This document shows, in pieces, positions 23,604 through 30,023 of a DNA stretch of 30,023 nucleotides. The stretch lies in the IMG/VR virus record IMGVR_UViG_3300009788_000247, positions 1 to 30,023 of that record; one strand, written 5' to 3'. Origin of the DNA: a virus. The notes below the pieces were generated by a model, which was not told the origin of the DNA, made no database searches, and saw only the letters and a program-made list of their open reading frames with translations. Each line of letters starts with the position of its first letter. Position 1 is the stretch's first letter. A program made the position numbers and the translations under genes.

Positions 23604-23854
23604 CTATCTGACACCTTGTTGACTGCGTACGCTCCCACCCCGCCGAAGACGACGGACAGGAGCCCAATCCCGCCGGCCACGACCGCGCCCTCGAAGCGGG
23701 TCCATGGCCACAGGTCGAGGAACAGGCCGAGCATGATCACCACCCACAGCGAGAACACGACGAAGAACGCCGACAGGCTGGCCGCGAGCTGCACCCGGGC
23801 CATGGATACCTTCCCGCCCTCCTCCTTGAGGAAGGACCACCTATCGTTGCTCAA
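23594..23854 (-). CDS. Small two-helix membrane protein, possible holin
   Basis: Start taken as TTG at 23854, preceded by GAGGA and overlapping the transglycosylase stop by 14 bases, giving 86 aa. The N-terminus WSFLKEEGGKVSMARVQL resembles membrane proteins encoded beside phage lysins. Two helices follow: about residues 24-43 (FFVVFSLWVVIMLGLFLDLW) and 52-72 (AVVAGGIGLLSVVFGGVGAY), with a short basic tail. It is a good holin candidate by neighbourhood. Alternative start ATG at 23803 with GGGAAGG would give 69 aa. Confidence 0.65.
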   Translation of the reverse strand: MSNDRWSFLKEEGGKVSMARVQLAASLSAFFVVFSLWVVIMLGLFLDLWPWTRFEGAVVAGGIGLLSVVFGGVGAYAVNKVSDRWG

Positions 23855-24335
23855 GGATCCTCGCCCGGTGGATGACTTCGTCGACGTAGGGCTGCCTGCG
23901 GAGTTTCCCGGTGATTCTGTTTCCACCGAGCCCTCCGTTGTAGGCGGCCAGGGCCTGTGACCAGCTACCGTCCCCCCTCTCCTGTGACCAGATCAGATGT
24001 TTGCAGCCGTAGTAGAGCCCGAGCGACGGGTCCAGCAGCTGCGGAATGTACTTGCCCGTGAAGCCGCGTTCTCTGGCGACTTGCCCCATCACTTGCAGCA
24101 GTCCCCAGCTGGTGGCCAGCTGCCACTGCTCTCGCTTCTGGCGCCGAGTCGTCAGGTTAGGGACGACGTAGCGACGGTAGAAGCCGGGCTCTTCACGGAC
24201 TGCGTCGGGGTCCCAGCGGGACTCCTGTGCCACCCAGCTGTTCATGACGGAACTTGGAGCGAGGCCCCACTCGTTCCCCTCGAACAGTTGAGAATCCGAA
24301 CGGAAATGCTCTGCTAGATCGCGTAAACCCTGCAT
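23841..24335 (-). CDS. SLT-type lytic transglycosylase (endolysin)
   Basis: A 164-aa soluble lysozyme-like protein. Catalytic motifs of the SLT family are visible: E38 in QESRWDP (37-43), SWGLLQVMG (76-84), and AAYNGG (130-135). It cleaves the glycan backbone of peptidoglycan. No signal peptide, so it needs a holin or another route; the neighbouring membrane proteins could provide this. It could also be a virion-associated murein enzyme. ATG at 24335 has GGAGGT five bases upstream; the ORF extends to 24383 but lacks a better start. Its 5' part overlaps the HEXXH gene by 143 bases. Confidence 0.85.
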   Translation of the reverse strand: MQGLRDLAEHFRSDSQLFEGNEWGLAPSSVMNSWVAQESRWDPDAVREEPGFYRRYVVPNLTTRRQKREQWQLATSWGLLQVMGQVARERGFTGKYIPQLLDPSLGLYYGCKHLIWSQERGDGSWSQALAAYNGGLGGNRITGKLRRQPYVDEVIHRARILEQR

Positions 24336-24906
24336 CCTGTACCTCCCGCTCGTCGAGCATGAGAGCCGGTAGACAGTGCCCAACCTCGTCGGGCATCATC
24401 GGGTGCTGCGTTGGCCCGACCATGAGGTGGATCAGCTCGTGCCGGATAGTCTGCTCCAGATCCTGCCCCGCCAGGTCGTCCTTCAGGACGATGCTATCGA
24501 TGAACCAGGCGCCCTTGAATTCACTCGCGCGGCTCCCCACGAAGCTCCACCCTTCCGCGAACAGATGCCACTGGATCTGGTGGTACGGAGCGTAGTCGCG
24601 CGTCTCGATCCCCTCGTGCTTCAGGCACTCCTCCGCCTCGCGGTAGAACCGTAGACCCTCTGGCCCCATCTGCGCTTTGCGGAGGTCCCGGAAGAAGTAC
24701 CGCTTCAGAAGCAGCTCGCCTCGCGGACTCCGGCCGAACCGGTTCTCCGGGTACTCGCTGAAGTAGGCTTCCTCGAAGTGCTTCGCTCGTATCAGAAACT
24801 CGGGGGCTTCCTGCGCTGGCAGGAGCATGAACGTCCCGAACGCCCCGATCACGACCATGGAGACCATCAGAGCTTTCGCAAGGCTCTGTACCACCCGGCC
24901 GAGCAC
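24193..24906 (-). CDS. Membrane-anchored or secreted HEXXH metalloprotease-like protein
   Basis: A 237-aa product. GTG at 24906 overlaps the stop of the XhlA-like gene (TAGTG). Residues 9-32 form a signal or anchor helix (LAKALMVSMVVIGAFGTFML). The zinc motif HELIH is at 156-160, followed by G164 and H168 (LMVGPTQHP) and H177, so a third ligand is available but does not fit the standard metzincin spacing. It may act on the cell envelope or virion during lysis or entry. The last about 48 residues are read through the transglycosylase start region and look unlike natural protein sequence; see findings. Confidence 0.65.
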   Translation of the reverse strand: MLGRVVQSLAKALMVSMVVIGAFGTFMLLPAQEAPEFLIRAKHFEEAYFSEYPENRFGRSPRGELLLKRYFFRDLRKAQMGPEGLRFYREAEECLKHEGIETRDYAPYHQIQWHLFAEGWSFVGSRASEFKGAWFIDSIVLKDDLAGQDLEQTIRHELIHLMVGPTQHPMMPDEVGHCLPALMLDEREVQDAGFTRSSRAFPFGFSTVRGERVGPRSKFRHEQLGGTGVPLGPRRSP

Positions 24907-25145
24907 TATTCGATCATCCAGTTGAGGGCGAACGTCAGCATGGCACCAACGATTCCTGCCAGAGCTGCGAGCGCCGCCCATCCCCCCTTGATCCGGTCGT
25001 ACTTGGATTCGAGCATGTCGACCCTACTTGCGACTGCGAGACTCGCCGCTCCCTGTCGGTGAACCTCTTCGTGAACGGCTTCGAGTTTCCCCTCGACTCG
25101 GCCTAGCGATCTCTGGATCTCCCGGAACGCTTGTCCGTTATCCAT
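24906..25145 (-). CDS. XhlA-like coiled-coil membrane protein, 79 aa
   Basis: An N-terminal coiled coil (residues about 5-50: FREIQRSLGRVEGKLEAVHE and VASRVDMLESKYD) is followed by one C-terminal transmembrane helix (WAALAALAGIVGAMLTFALN). This is the layout of XhlA/hemolysin-type accessory lysis proteins, which sit beside holins and lysins. It could also be a spanin-like or tail-associated membrane protein. ATG at 25145 lies one base after the upstream gene's stop. Confidence 0.7.
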   Translation of the reverse strand: MDNGQAFREIQRSLGRVEGKLEAVHEEVHRQGAASLAVASRVDMLESKYDRIKGGWAALAALAGIVGAMLTFALNWMIE

Positions 25146-25146
25146 A

Positions 25147-25866
25147 TCACGCCAGCTCCTTCGTGATCCGCATGGCTTCGAGGTAGGATCCGTTGCCGGC
25201 CTCGACTACCAGGGCCGACGTGCCCCCACCACTGGAGAAGCCCTGCGTGAGCCACGCCTCGTAGTAGTCGCCGTCGGCGGTGGCCACGTCGAGCACGGCC
25301 ACGTCTACCGAAACGTCGCCCGAGTTGGTCTGATCGATCCCGTCATTGAAGTACGGGATCCGGGCCTCACCGATGATCTCAGAGCCGTTCTTCTTGATCT
25401 GGATGAGCATGAACCGGCCGTCGTCCCCACCGCCCGCCGAGCCGGCGGTCTTCGGCCCCTTGATCGAGGCGCGGATCTGCCACAGCCCGGTGCCGTCCGC
25501 TGGGACGGTCATGCGGGTGATGTCGGGAGTGGAGAGGCTGCCCTCGTCGAAGACGTTCGTGCCCCAGCCCATCTTGGTGGCGGAGTTCTTGGGCACGGAC
25601 TGACTCGAAGACAGCTCCGAGCGGGCGCCGAGCGCCGTCGGGGGATTGTCCTCCAGCGTAGTCACGCGCGTCTCGATCGCGTCGATCTCCCCCTCCAGGG
25701 TCGTGAGCTGGGCCTGCAACAGGCCGATGACCCCGTCTATGCCGAGCAGGATGTCGGCGTCATCTTCCCCGAAGACGGCGTTGAGGAGGCCGCCCCACGA
25801 GCCGATGTCACCACCCACGTCGGGCAGGAGCCAACCGTAATTTGCAGTGGGATCTTGTACAGCCAT
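25147..25866 (-). CDS. Fibre-like virion protein A (shorter paralogue)
   Basis: The N-terminus QDPTANYGWLLPDVGGDIGS with WGGLLN is the YGW-x-LP-x-x-GG-x-x-x-x-WG-x-x-LN element typical of phage tail-fibre and receptor-binding proteins. A short coiled coil (LLQAQLTTLEGEIDAIETRV) leads into a beta jelly roll (about 95-239) with the pattern TVPADGTGLWQIRASIKGPK and LIQIKKNGSEIIGEARIPYF, like C1q-type domains. It is probably trimeric and exposed. Paralogue of the next gene, which shares both parts. ATG with GGGAGAG upstream. Confidence 0.75.
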   Translation of the reverse strand: MAVQDPTANYGWLLPDVGGDIGSWGGLLNAVFGEDDADILLGIDGVIGLLQAQLTTLEGEIDAIETRVTTLEDNPPTALGARSELSSSQSVPKNSATKMGWGTNVFDEGSLSTPDITRMTVPADGTGLWQIRASIKGPKTAGSAGGGDDGRFMLIQIKKNGSEIIGEARIPYFNDGIDQTNSGDVSVDVAVLDVATADGDYYEAWLTQGFSSGGGTSALVVEAGNGSYLEAMRITKELA

Positions 25867-25875
25867 GATCTCTCC

Positions 25876-27240
25876 CTAAGTGAGTTCGGCGCCTGGGACA
25901 GCAATCGTCCAGACGAGTCCGCTCGCGTTCGTAGTGTGCTCGAATCCGTCCGGGTCCTCAGACGTGACGTTCGCCGCCCTGGAGGCTGCACGGATCGACT
26001 GTACATTCGAGGCGCCCTCGAACCCGCCATCGCCCGAGTAGGCGTTGGGGGTGACGGGGTAGGCCACGAACACGTAGTCGGAACCCGGTGCCCCGACAGC
26101 GAGGAACAGCGTATCCTTCGGCCCCCACGAGGGGGTAATTACCAGCGGGTTGATCTGGAACCCGAACGGCGCACCACCGTCCTGGTCCTGCACCACCGCT
26201 TCGACCGCCTCGCCGGGCACGTTGTGCGATGCCTTCGGAATCACGTAGGCCACGGACGCACTGGTCCTACCGAGACTCGTAATGAAGCTGGCCGTCTCGG
26301 CGGAGCCGGTAGCGACCTTCGTCACCACCACTCCGTCCGTCACCGTACTGGTCGCGCCGGCGTCGAGAATCACACTCCAACCACCGGGGGGCGTGATAGT
26401 CACGTTCGCCCGGGAGTTGAAGCAGATGACGATGAGGTCGCCCGTGACGTGCGCCCCGATTGCCACGCTGTGCGTGGTCCGCGAGGTCAGGTTCGTGATC
26501 GTGGCGTTGCCCACCGTCGGCGGGATAGTCACGATCGGAGACCAGTGCCGGTACATCTCGAAGAACGACCGCATGACGCCCTGGCTGATCTGCTTAGTGG
26601 CAACCCCGGTGTCGTTGTAGTCGTACGTGATCTCCAGCTCGTAGTAGTCCGTCTCGACGGCGTCGTCCAACGCCTCGATCGAGATGGTGATGTCCCCGCT
26701 CCGGTCCTCATGAACGTCGTCGTTCATGTAGTGCTTGCGGGCGACCGCGATCTCTGTGCTGCCGTTCTTCACGATCCGCAGGAGGAGGCTAACACCGTCG
26801 TCCCCGCTGGCGGTCGTGTACGGCAGCGTGACCTGGCCCCGGATGGTGAAGAGGCCGTCCAGGTCCGACGGAACCGTGAGCCGCGTCGGCTGAGTCGACA
26901 GGTCCACCACGCCGCCCAGGTCGAAGTCCTCCGTGTCCCACACGATGTCTTCAGCGGACGCCTTGGCCAGCTGCACCGTGGAGACGAGATGGACGCGCCC
27001 GTACGCCGGGCGTGGTGACACCGATTCTAGCTGCTCGACCCGCTGCTCCAGCTCTTCCTTGTTCGTGATCGCCAACGCGATGGCGTAGGCCAGCTGGCTG
27101 ATCACGGTGTCGACGGACTCGATGGCTGCGCCAAGGGCCTCACCGATCGCCTCGTTCAGCTCAGTGCCCCAGGTGTCGTCAGAGCCGCCGTCCGTGGGAA
27201 GGTCCCAGCCGTAGTTGGTGGTCGGATCCTGTACGGTCAT
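25876..27240 (-). CDS. Fibre-like virion protein B (longer paralogue)
   Basis: A 454-aa paralogue of the previous protein. N-terminus QDPTTNYGWDLPTDGGSDDT with WGTELN, coiled coil (KEELEQRVEQLESV), then the same jelly roll (TVPSDLDGLFTIRGQVTLPY, LLRIVKNGSTEIAVARKHYM). The extra C-terminal 215 residues are a further beta-rich domain (GDLIVICFNSRANVTITPPG, GWSVILD) of a kind seen in phage fibres, likely receptor-binding. ATG overlaps the adaptor stop (TAATG). Duplication followed by domain gain or loss explains the pair. Confidence 0.75.
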   Translation of the reverse strand: MTVQDPTTNYGWDLPTDGGSDDTWGTELNEAIGEALGAAIESVDTVISQLAYAIALAITNKEELEQRVEQLESVSPRPAYGRVHLVSTVQLAKASAEDIVWDTEDFDLGGVVDLSTQPTRLTVPSDLDGLFTIRGQVTLPYTTASGDDGVSLLLRIVKNGSTEIAVARKHYMNDDVHEDRSGDITISIEALDDAVETDYYELEITYDYNDTGVATKQISQGVMRSFFEMYRHWSPIVTIPPTVGNATITNLTSRTTHSVAIGAHVTGDLIVICFNSRANVTITPPGGWSVILDAGATSTVTDGVVVTKVATGSAETASFITSLGRTSASVAYVIPKASHNVPGEAVEAVVQDQDGGAPFGFQINPLVITPSWGPKDTLFLAVGAPGSDYVFVAYPVTPNAYSGDGGFEGASNVQSIRAASRAANVTSEDPDGFEHTTNASGLVWTIAVPGAELT

Positions 27241-27884
27241 TAGAACACCAACCGGGGCTCGTCGACCATCTCGCCGCCGAAGATGAGCCGCTGTGTGGCC
27301 AGGCCCATCTTCTCAAGGCGCTCTTCCAGCTCACCCTTCCACACGGGGATCCGGTTGTCGTCCTTCAGGTATGGAGCACTCTCCAGGAGCGCCGCGTACA
27401 GGTAGATGTCGGGATTCTCCGTGAGGAACCGACTGGTGGGAACGGTCGAGGAGACCGGAGTCAGCTTCGCCCAATACTGCGCCTGGAGCGCGAACGTGGC
27501 GTTCGGCTCCGGGGCGACGATCAGCGTGGTGTTGCCGGCTCCGTCCTGGCGGATGGCGCAAGCTGCGGGCACACCGGTAGCGTCCCCGGACAGCAGGGCC
27601 TTGTACTTGGTGAGCCCGCCGAGGTCGGTGAGCACGAGGGGGCCGAAGACGTTCGGGCCATCGTGCGCCACCGAGTACAGCGAGTCGATGTCGGACGGAA
27701 GGTCAGTCGCTTCCGCTGAGACCGATAGCGGGGTCAGGTCCACCAGCTGCTTCGCCCGGTCGTCCCTCTTGATCCTCGCTTCGCCCCTCTGGATGAACCC
27801 CGGAATCGTCGCCGTCAGGTCCGTCCTGTTCAGAACGTCCGCGATCTCCGCTACCAGCGTCGAGTAGTTCGTGATCACTGCCAT
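27240..27884 (-). CDS. Head-tail adaptor protein (gp6-like phage adaptor)
   Basis: A 214-aa protein of the phage adaptor family. The diagnostic opening is visible: TNYSTLVAEIADVLNRTDLT then IPGFIQRGEARIKRDDRAKQ, matching the helical bundle that binds the portal. Further beta-rich parts include TPLSVSAEATDLPSDIDSLY and QYWAKLTPVS, with ENPDIYLYAALLESAPYLKD near the end. It connects the portal to the tail, which supports a podovirus-like or other gp6-type morphology. Its 5' end lies inside the 3' end of the glycosyltransferase gene by 182 bases. Confidence 0.85.
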   Translation of the reverse strand: MAVITNYSTLVAEIADVLNRTDLTATIPGFIQRGEARIKRDDRAKQLVDLTPLSVSAEATDLPSDIDSLYSVAHDGPNVFGPLVLTDLGGLTKYKALLSGDATGVPAACAIRQDGAGNTTLIVAPEPNATFALQAQYWAKLTPVSSTVPTSRFLTENPDIYLYAALLESAPYLKDDNRIPVWKGELEERLEKMGLATQRLIFGGEMVDEPRLVF

Positions 27885-28683
27885 CGTCTAACTCTGCCTT
27901 TGCCTTTGCTTCAGCCCGCATCGCGTCGGCCGCCCAAACGTGGTCCGGCCCGAATACCTCAGTGCCGATGTGCTGGATCCTCTTCGAGAGGTCGTGGTCG
28001 ATGAACAGCGTGACTCCGTGCTCCGCCACTAGCCGGCAGAAGTACACGTCCTCACCGATCTGCGCCTTGCGCTTCGGCATCCACTCGTACCACCACCAGG
28101 GACCGTTCTCCCGGGGATCCGGTAGCGCCTCGAACACGTCCCGGCGGATGAGCACGAAGCCGAACCCCATGGCATCCACCTCTTCCAGGCCGGTCGACTC
28201 GGGCTGCGTCTCTAGGAGCACGCCCTTGCCGCCCACTTCCGCTTCCTTGTCGGCTACGGTCTTGACACCGAGCCACCGGATCGGAGGCGCCCGTGAAGGA
28301 TAGTTCACGCCCACCATCGCCTCCTGGTGAGTCAGCAACTTCACCAGGGCGTCGGGCGGAAACCTCATGTCCGAGTCGATGAACAGGAAGTAGTCGGTCG
28401 GCTTCTGCATCGCGCCCATGACCAGCGCCTGCCGAGCCGTGTGGACGTACGTCCCGATCTGGAACCCTACGCCGAGGGTGTCGATGATGCCGGGCTTCAC
28501 GAAGTGGCTCGCCGTGAAGGACATCATCTGCGCCAGGTCGTACGCGAAGGCGGCCTTCACCTCCGACTGACACGGCACGAGGACCATGACGTTGACGCCG
28601 GGCCGGGTCTCCAGCTCGCCGTCGACTTGCTTCTCCATCTTCTTCAGCTCGCGCTCTTGGCGCCTACGCTGCTGTCGGTTCAC
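27703..28683 (-). CDS. Glycosyltransferase family 2-like protein (GT-A)
   Basis: GT-A-type fold: VNVMVLVPCQSEV, then LGVGFQIGTYVHTARQALVM, the DxD-like site FLFIDSDMRFPPDAL (D-x-D at about 106-108), MVGVNYPSR, and MGFGFVLIRRDVFEAL, with W-rich WWWYEWMP and GEDVYFCRLVAEHG. It should transfer sugar from a nucleotide sugar, perhaps to the cell surface, DNA or virion. The start chosen is GTG at 28683 (GGAGAG upstream); GTG at 28695 lacks a site. The last about 60 residues overlap the adaptor and are unusual (see findings). Confidence 0.75.
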   Translation of the reverse strand: MNRQQRRRQERELKKMEKQVDGELETRPGVNVMVLVPCQSEVKAAFAYDLAQMMSFTASHFVKPGIIDTLGVGFQIGTYVHTARQALVMGAMQKPTDYFLFIDSDMRFPPDALVKLLTHQEAMVGVNYPSRAPPIRWLGVKTVADKEAEVGGKGVLLETQPESTGLEEVDAMGFGFVLIRRDVFEALPDPRENGPWWWYEWMPKRKAQIGEDVYFCRLVAEHGVTLFIDHDLSKRIQHIGTEVFGPDHVWAADAMRAEAKAKAELDDGSDHELLDAGSGDRGRSEQDGPDGDDSGVHPEGRSEDQEGRPGEAAGGPDPAIGLSGSD

Positions 28684-28698
28684 AGGACTCTCCACAGG

Positions 28699-29022
28699 CT
28701 AAATTCTGCCGGGCCTCGTTCGCCAGGCGCTGTTGTCCGGGTCGTTGAGCCACGCCGTAAACGCGACCCCGTCCGGGTCTTTCCGCTCGTTGATGATCCC
28801 CCGCTTGACCAGGCTGTAGTAGATCGCCGTGGGGACCCGCGCGACGTGGTTCTGGAACTGGTCCCAGCGCCCGCCCCGCTCGTTGAAGTTCATCTTGTTG
28901 TTGCGGATGATGTCGGTCACGTCCTGCTTGGTGTGGATAGTCACATCCCCATCACCGTGCTGGAGGTGAATCCGCTTGATCGCCTGTTCAGGCGTCTCGT
29001 TCAGCTTCCTCGCTCTGCTCAC
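28699..29022 (-). CDS. Conserved-type phage protein of unknown function, 107 aa
   Basis: GTG at 29022 in a GTGA overlap gives 107 residues. The pattern RWDQFQNHVARVPTAIYYSL and the closing WLNDPDNSAWRTRPGRI is repeated in many phage hypothetical proteins next to tail or head genes. An N-terminal helix (NETPEQAIKRIHLQ) precedes it. No catalytic motif is visible; a structural or packaging role is a guess. The ORF runs on to 29127, but that part lies in the previous gene. Confidence 0.75.
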   Translation of the reverse strand: MSRARKLNETPEQAIKRIHLQHGDGDVTIHTKQDVTDIIRNNKMNFNERGGRWDQFQNHVARVPTAIYYSLVKRGIINERKDPDGVAFTAWLNDPDNSAWRTRPGRI

Positions 29023-29576
29023 AGGCTTATCTTCCAAGAGAGGTTGATGGCGACGGGTCCGACACAGGGGTTGCCCCCGGAGCAGACGCCGGCGAACGGG
29101 CCAATACCCAGCTGTGGGATGTACCACGGCTTCTTGGTCGGCCGTACCACCAACAGGCTATAGAGGCTGTCGCCCCTCGTTAGGGCGATCTTCAGTGCTT
29201 CACGGGTTAGGTCGTGGGCGGCGCTTTCCGTCTGGTACGATATTTTCCAGCGGTTACTCTGCTCCACGACTTCCACTATCACCTCGTCCCGCTGCTCCTC
29301 GCCTGGCGTGACCGCCGGGGGCAAGTTGCGGATGCGTTCGACGATGACAGGTTCCCGAGCAGCGGCTTCCTCCGCGCTGGCTACGGCCTGTGAGCGCAGC
29401 TCTTCCGCTTCGGCCTGCAAGTCCACTACCCGGGACCGTAGTTGTCGGCTCTCGGCCATCGCCACCTTGACGCGGGCCTCCCAGGCGTCTGCACGTCCGC
29501 CGTAACAGCGGTCCACCCCCATAACGAGGGCGACCACTGCTCCGACGATCAGCAGACCCTTCCAGATCGGCTTCAC
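29019..29576 (-). CDS. Membrane-anchored coiled-coil protein, spanin-like
   Basis: A 185-aa product. GTG start overlaps the preceding TAG (TAGTG). One N-terminal membrane helix (residues 5-22: WKGLLIVGAVVALVMGV) is followed by a long coiled coil (about 30-75: SRVVDLQAEAEELRSQAVAS and EEAAAREPVI) and a C-terminal domain with Gly-rich aromatic tail (GIGPFAGVCSGGNPC). That is the layout of an inner-membrane spanin (Rz-like), but no partner lipoprotein (Rz1) is seen nearby. It may instead be another membrane-associated factor. Confidence 0.55.
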   Translation of the reverse strand: MKPIWKGLLIVGAVVALVMGVDRCYGGRADAWEARVKVAMAESRQLRSRVVDLQAEAEELRSQAVASAEEAAAREPVIVERIRNLPPAVTPGEEQRDEVIVEVVEQSNRWKISYQTESAAHDLTREALKIALTRGDSLYSLLVVRPTKKPWYIPQLGIGPFAGVCSGGNPCVGPVAINLSWKISL

Positions 29577-29779
29577 TACGCCGCCGCGACGGTGCCGGTC
29601 AGGATGCCGGCCGCGATCAGATCCTTGATCACGGTGCCGAGCAAGTCCGACAGCTCGTCATTCGACGCCGAGTTGCAGTCGATGTCGAGGTCTGCGGTCC
29701 AGTTGGTGAGTGCGTACACCCGCGATCCCGAAACCGGGTGGTTCGGAACATCGGTACGGATCCTCTGTGGGACTGCCAT
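29576..29779 (-). CDS. Hypothetical small protein, 67 aa
   Basis: A short acidic protein (ATG at 29779). The central part NWTADLDIDCNSASNDELSD is polar; the rest is helix (LLGTVIKDLIAAGILTGTVA). It ends with an alanine-rich tail overlapping the next start as TAGTG. Similar short proteins often lie beside tail genes in phages; function unknown. Confidence 0.6.
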   Translation of the reverse strand: MAVPQRIRTDVPNHPVSGSRVYALTNWTADLDIDCNSASNDELSDLLGTVIKDLIAAGILTGTVAAA

Positions 29780-29780
29780 C

Positions 29781-30023
29781 TTAACCTCCGTGCGAGTACG
29801 AGTAGCCGTACCGCTTGATTTCGTTTTTCCAGCGGGCGGCCACGTAGTCCCGGGTCGCCTCGTCGTAGTGGCTTGAGTAGTGCTGCTTCTTGGTGGCCGT
29901 CCGGGCCGCCCCGAGGTTCACTTTGGGGAGCACGACCGGCTGCCGAAGCACCGACCCCAAGTCGTTTTCTATGGTCTCGAACCGCATGATCCGGTCCGCG
30001 ATCTGCGTGTGAAGGCCCCACAT
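29781..30023 (-). CDS. C-terminal part of a sulfotransferase family protein (cut by window edge)
   Basis: The 80 residues visible match the C-terminus of sulfotransferase-family proteins: RFETIENDL (like RFE-x-L-x-x-D), LPKVN (like LPH-x-N), YSSHYDEATRDYVAARWKNE and IKRYGYSY. Its true start lies beyond 30023; the methionine at the edge is likely internal. Such enzymes move sulfate from PAPS to sugars or other acceptors; in phages they may modify host or virion surfaces. The nearby glycosyltransferase supports a surface-modification theme (inference). Confidence 0.7.
   Translation of the reverse strand: MWGLHTQIADRIMRFETIENDLGSVLRQPVVLPKVNLGAARTATKKQHYSSHYDEATRDYVAARWKNEIKRYGYSYSHGG

Noticed and set aside
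25855-27018. Plus-strand ORF of 387 codons over the fibre genes
   Set aside because: Antisense shadow of the well-supported fibre paralogue B.
28327-29163. Plus-strand ORF of 278 codons
   Set aside because: Antisense to glycosyltransferase and the conserved phage protein; leucine/arginine/histidine-rich shadow.
1-30023. tRNA genes, CRISPR repeats, integrase and insertion sequences
   Set aside because: Looked for by eye on both strands (tRNA T-arm pattern, spaced repeats, tyrosine/serine recombinase motifs, DDE transposases); none was found, though short or degenerate examples could be missed.
1-30023. PurZ (adenylosuccinate-synthetase-like) gene needed for Z-DNA
   Set aside because: No frame in the window shows the family's glycine-rich GTP-binding start; absence here says nothing about the rest of the genome.

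Overview
The window looks like part of a GC-rich, tailed double-stranded DNA phage genome, most likely a short-tailed (podovirus-like) phage or a related provirus from an uncultured or little-studied host. Evidence for this: it is almost entirely coding; genes are chained by ATGA, GTGA and TAATG/TAGTG overlaps; a phage family-A DNA polymerase sits among replication genes; and there is an adaptor-nozzle-ejection-protein set with lysis genes. I saw no integrase, tRNA, rRNA, CRISPR array or insertion sequence. Terminase, portal and capsid genes must lie outside the window. Host and phage family cannot be fixed from the sequence alone.

Layout. Two convergent blocks meet near 14.5 kb. The plus-strand block (1-14561) starts with about fifteen very small early-type genes (1-4800), four of them encoding small membrane proteins, plus a sigma-region-4-like HTH protein, an Xre-like HTH protein, a DEDDy exonuclease with a zinc ribbon, and a possible PD-(D/E)XK nuclease. 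The replication module follows (4791-14561): SNF2-type helicase, Cas4-like DUF2800 nuclease with an Fe-S cysteine set, DUF2815 ssDNA-binding protein, DatZ-like HD phosphohydrolase, DNA polymerase A, primase-polymerase/helicase, and a dATP/dGTP-diphosphohydrolase (MazZ/DUF5664-like) protein. Only two gaps exceed 100 bp (1842-1969 and 8921-9038), and these are the likely places for transcription control.

The minus-strand block is read from the right edge leftwards. Its order is: sulfotransferase fragment, small proteins, spanin-like coiled coil, glycosyltransferase, adaptor, two paralogous fibre-like proteins, lysis-related cassette (XhlA-like, HEXXH protein, lytic transglycosylase, small membrane protein), LamG-domain virion protein, small conserved protein, two internal virion proteins, a larger ejection-type protein, nozzle-like structural protein, and a 942-aa ejection-type protein.

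How the parts fit. The plus block would make and process phage DNA and adjust the dNTP pool. The minus block would build the tail machine, decorate or modify surfaces, inject internal proteins and lyse the host. Two observations stand out. First, a DatZ-like HD enzyme and a MazZ-like enzyme lie in the same operon as PolA, two of the partners known from phages with 2-aminoadenine (Z) DNA; PurZ is not in the window. Second, the 942-aa ejection-type protein contains a segment that matches the catalytic Lys/Asp geometry of HhH-GPD DNA glycosylases, suggesting a DNA-repair-type fold delivered with, or packed in, the virion.
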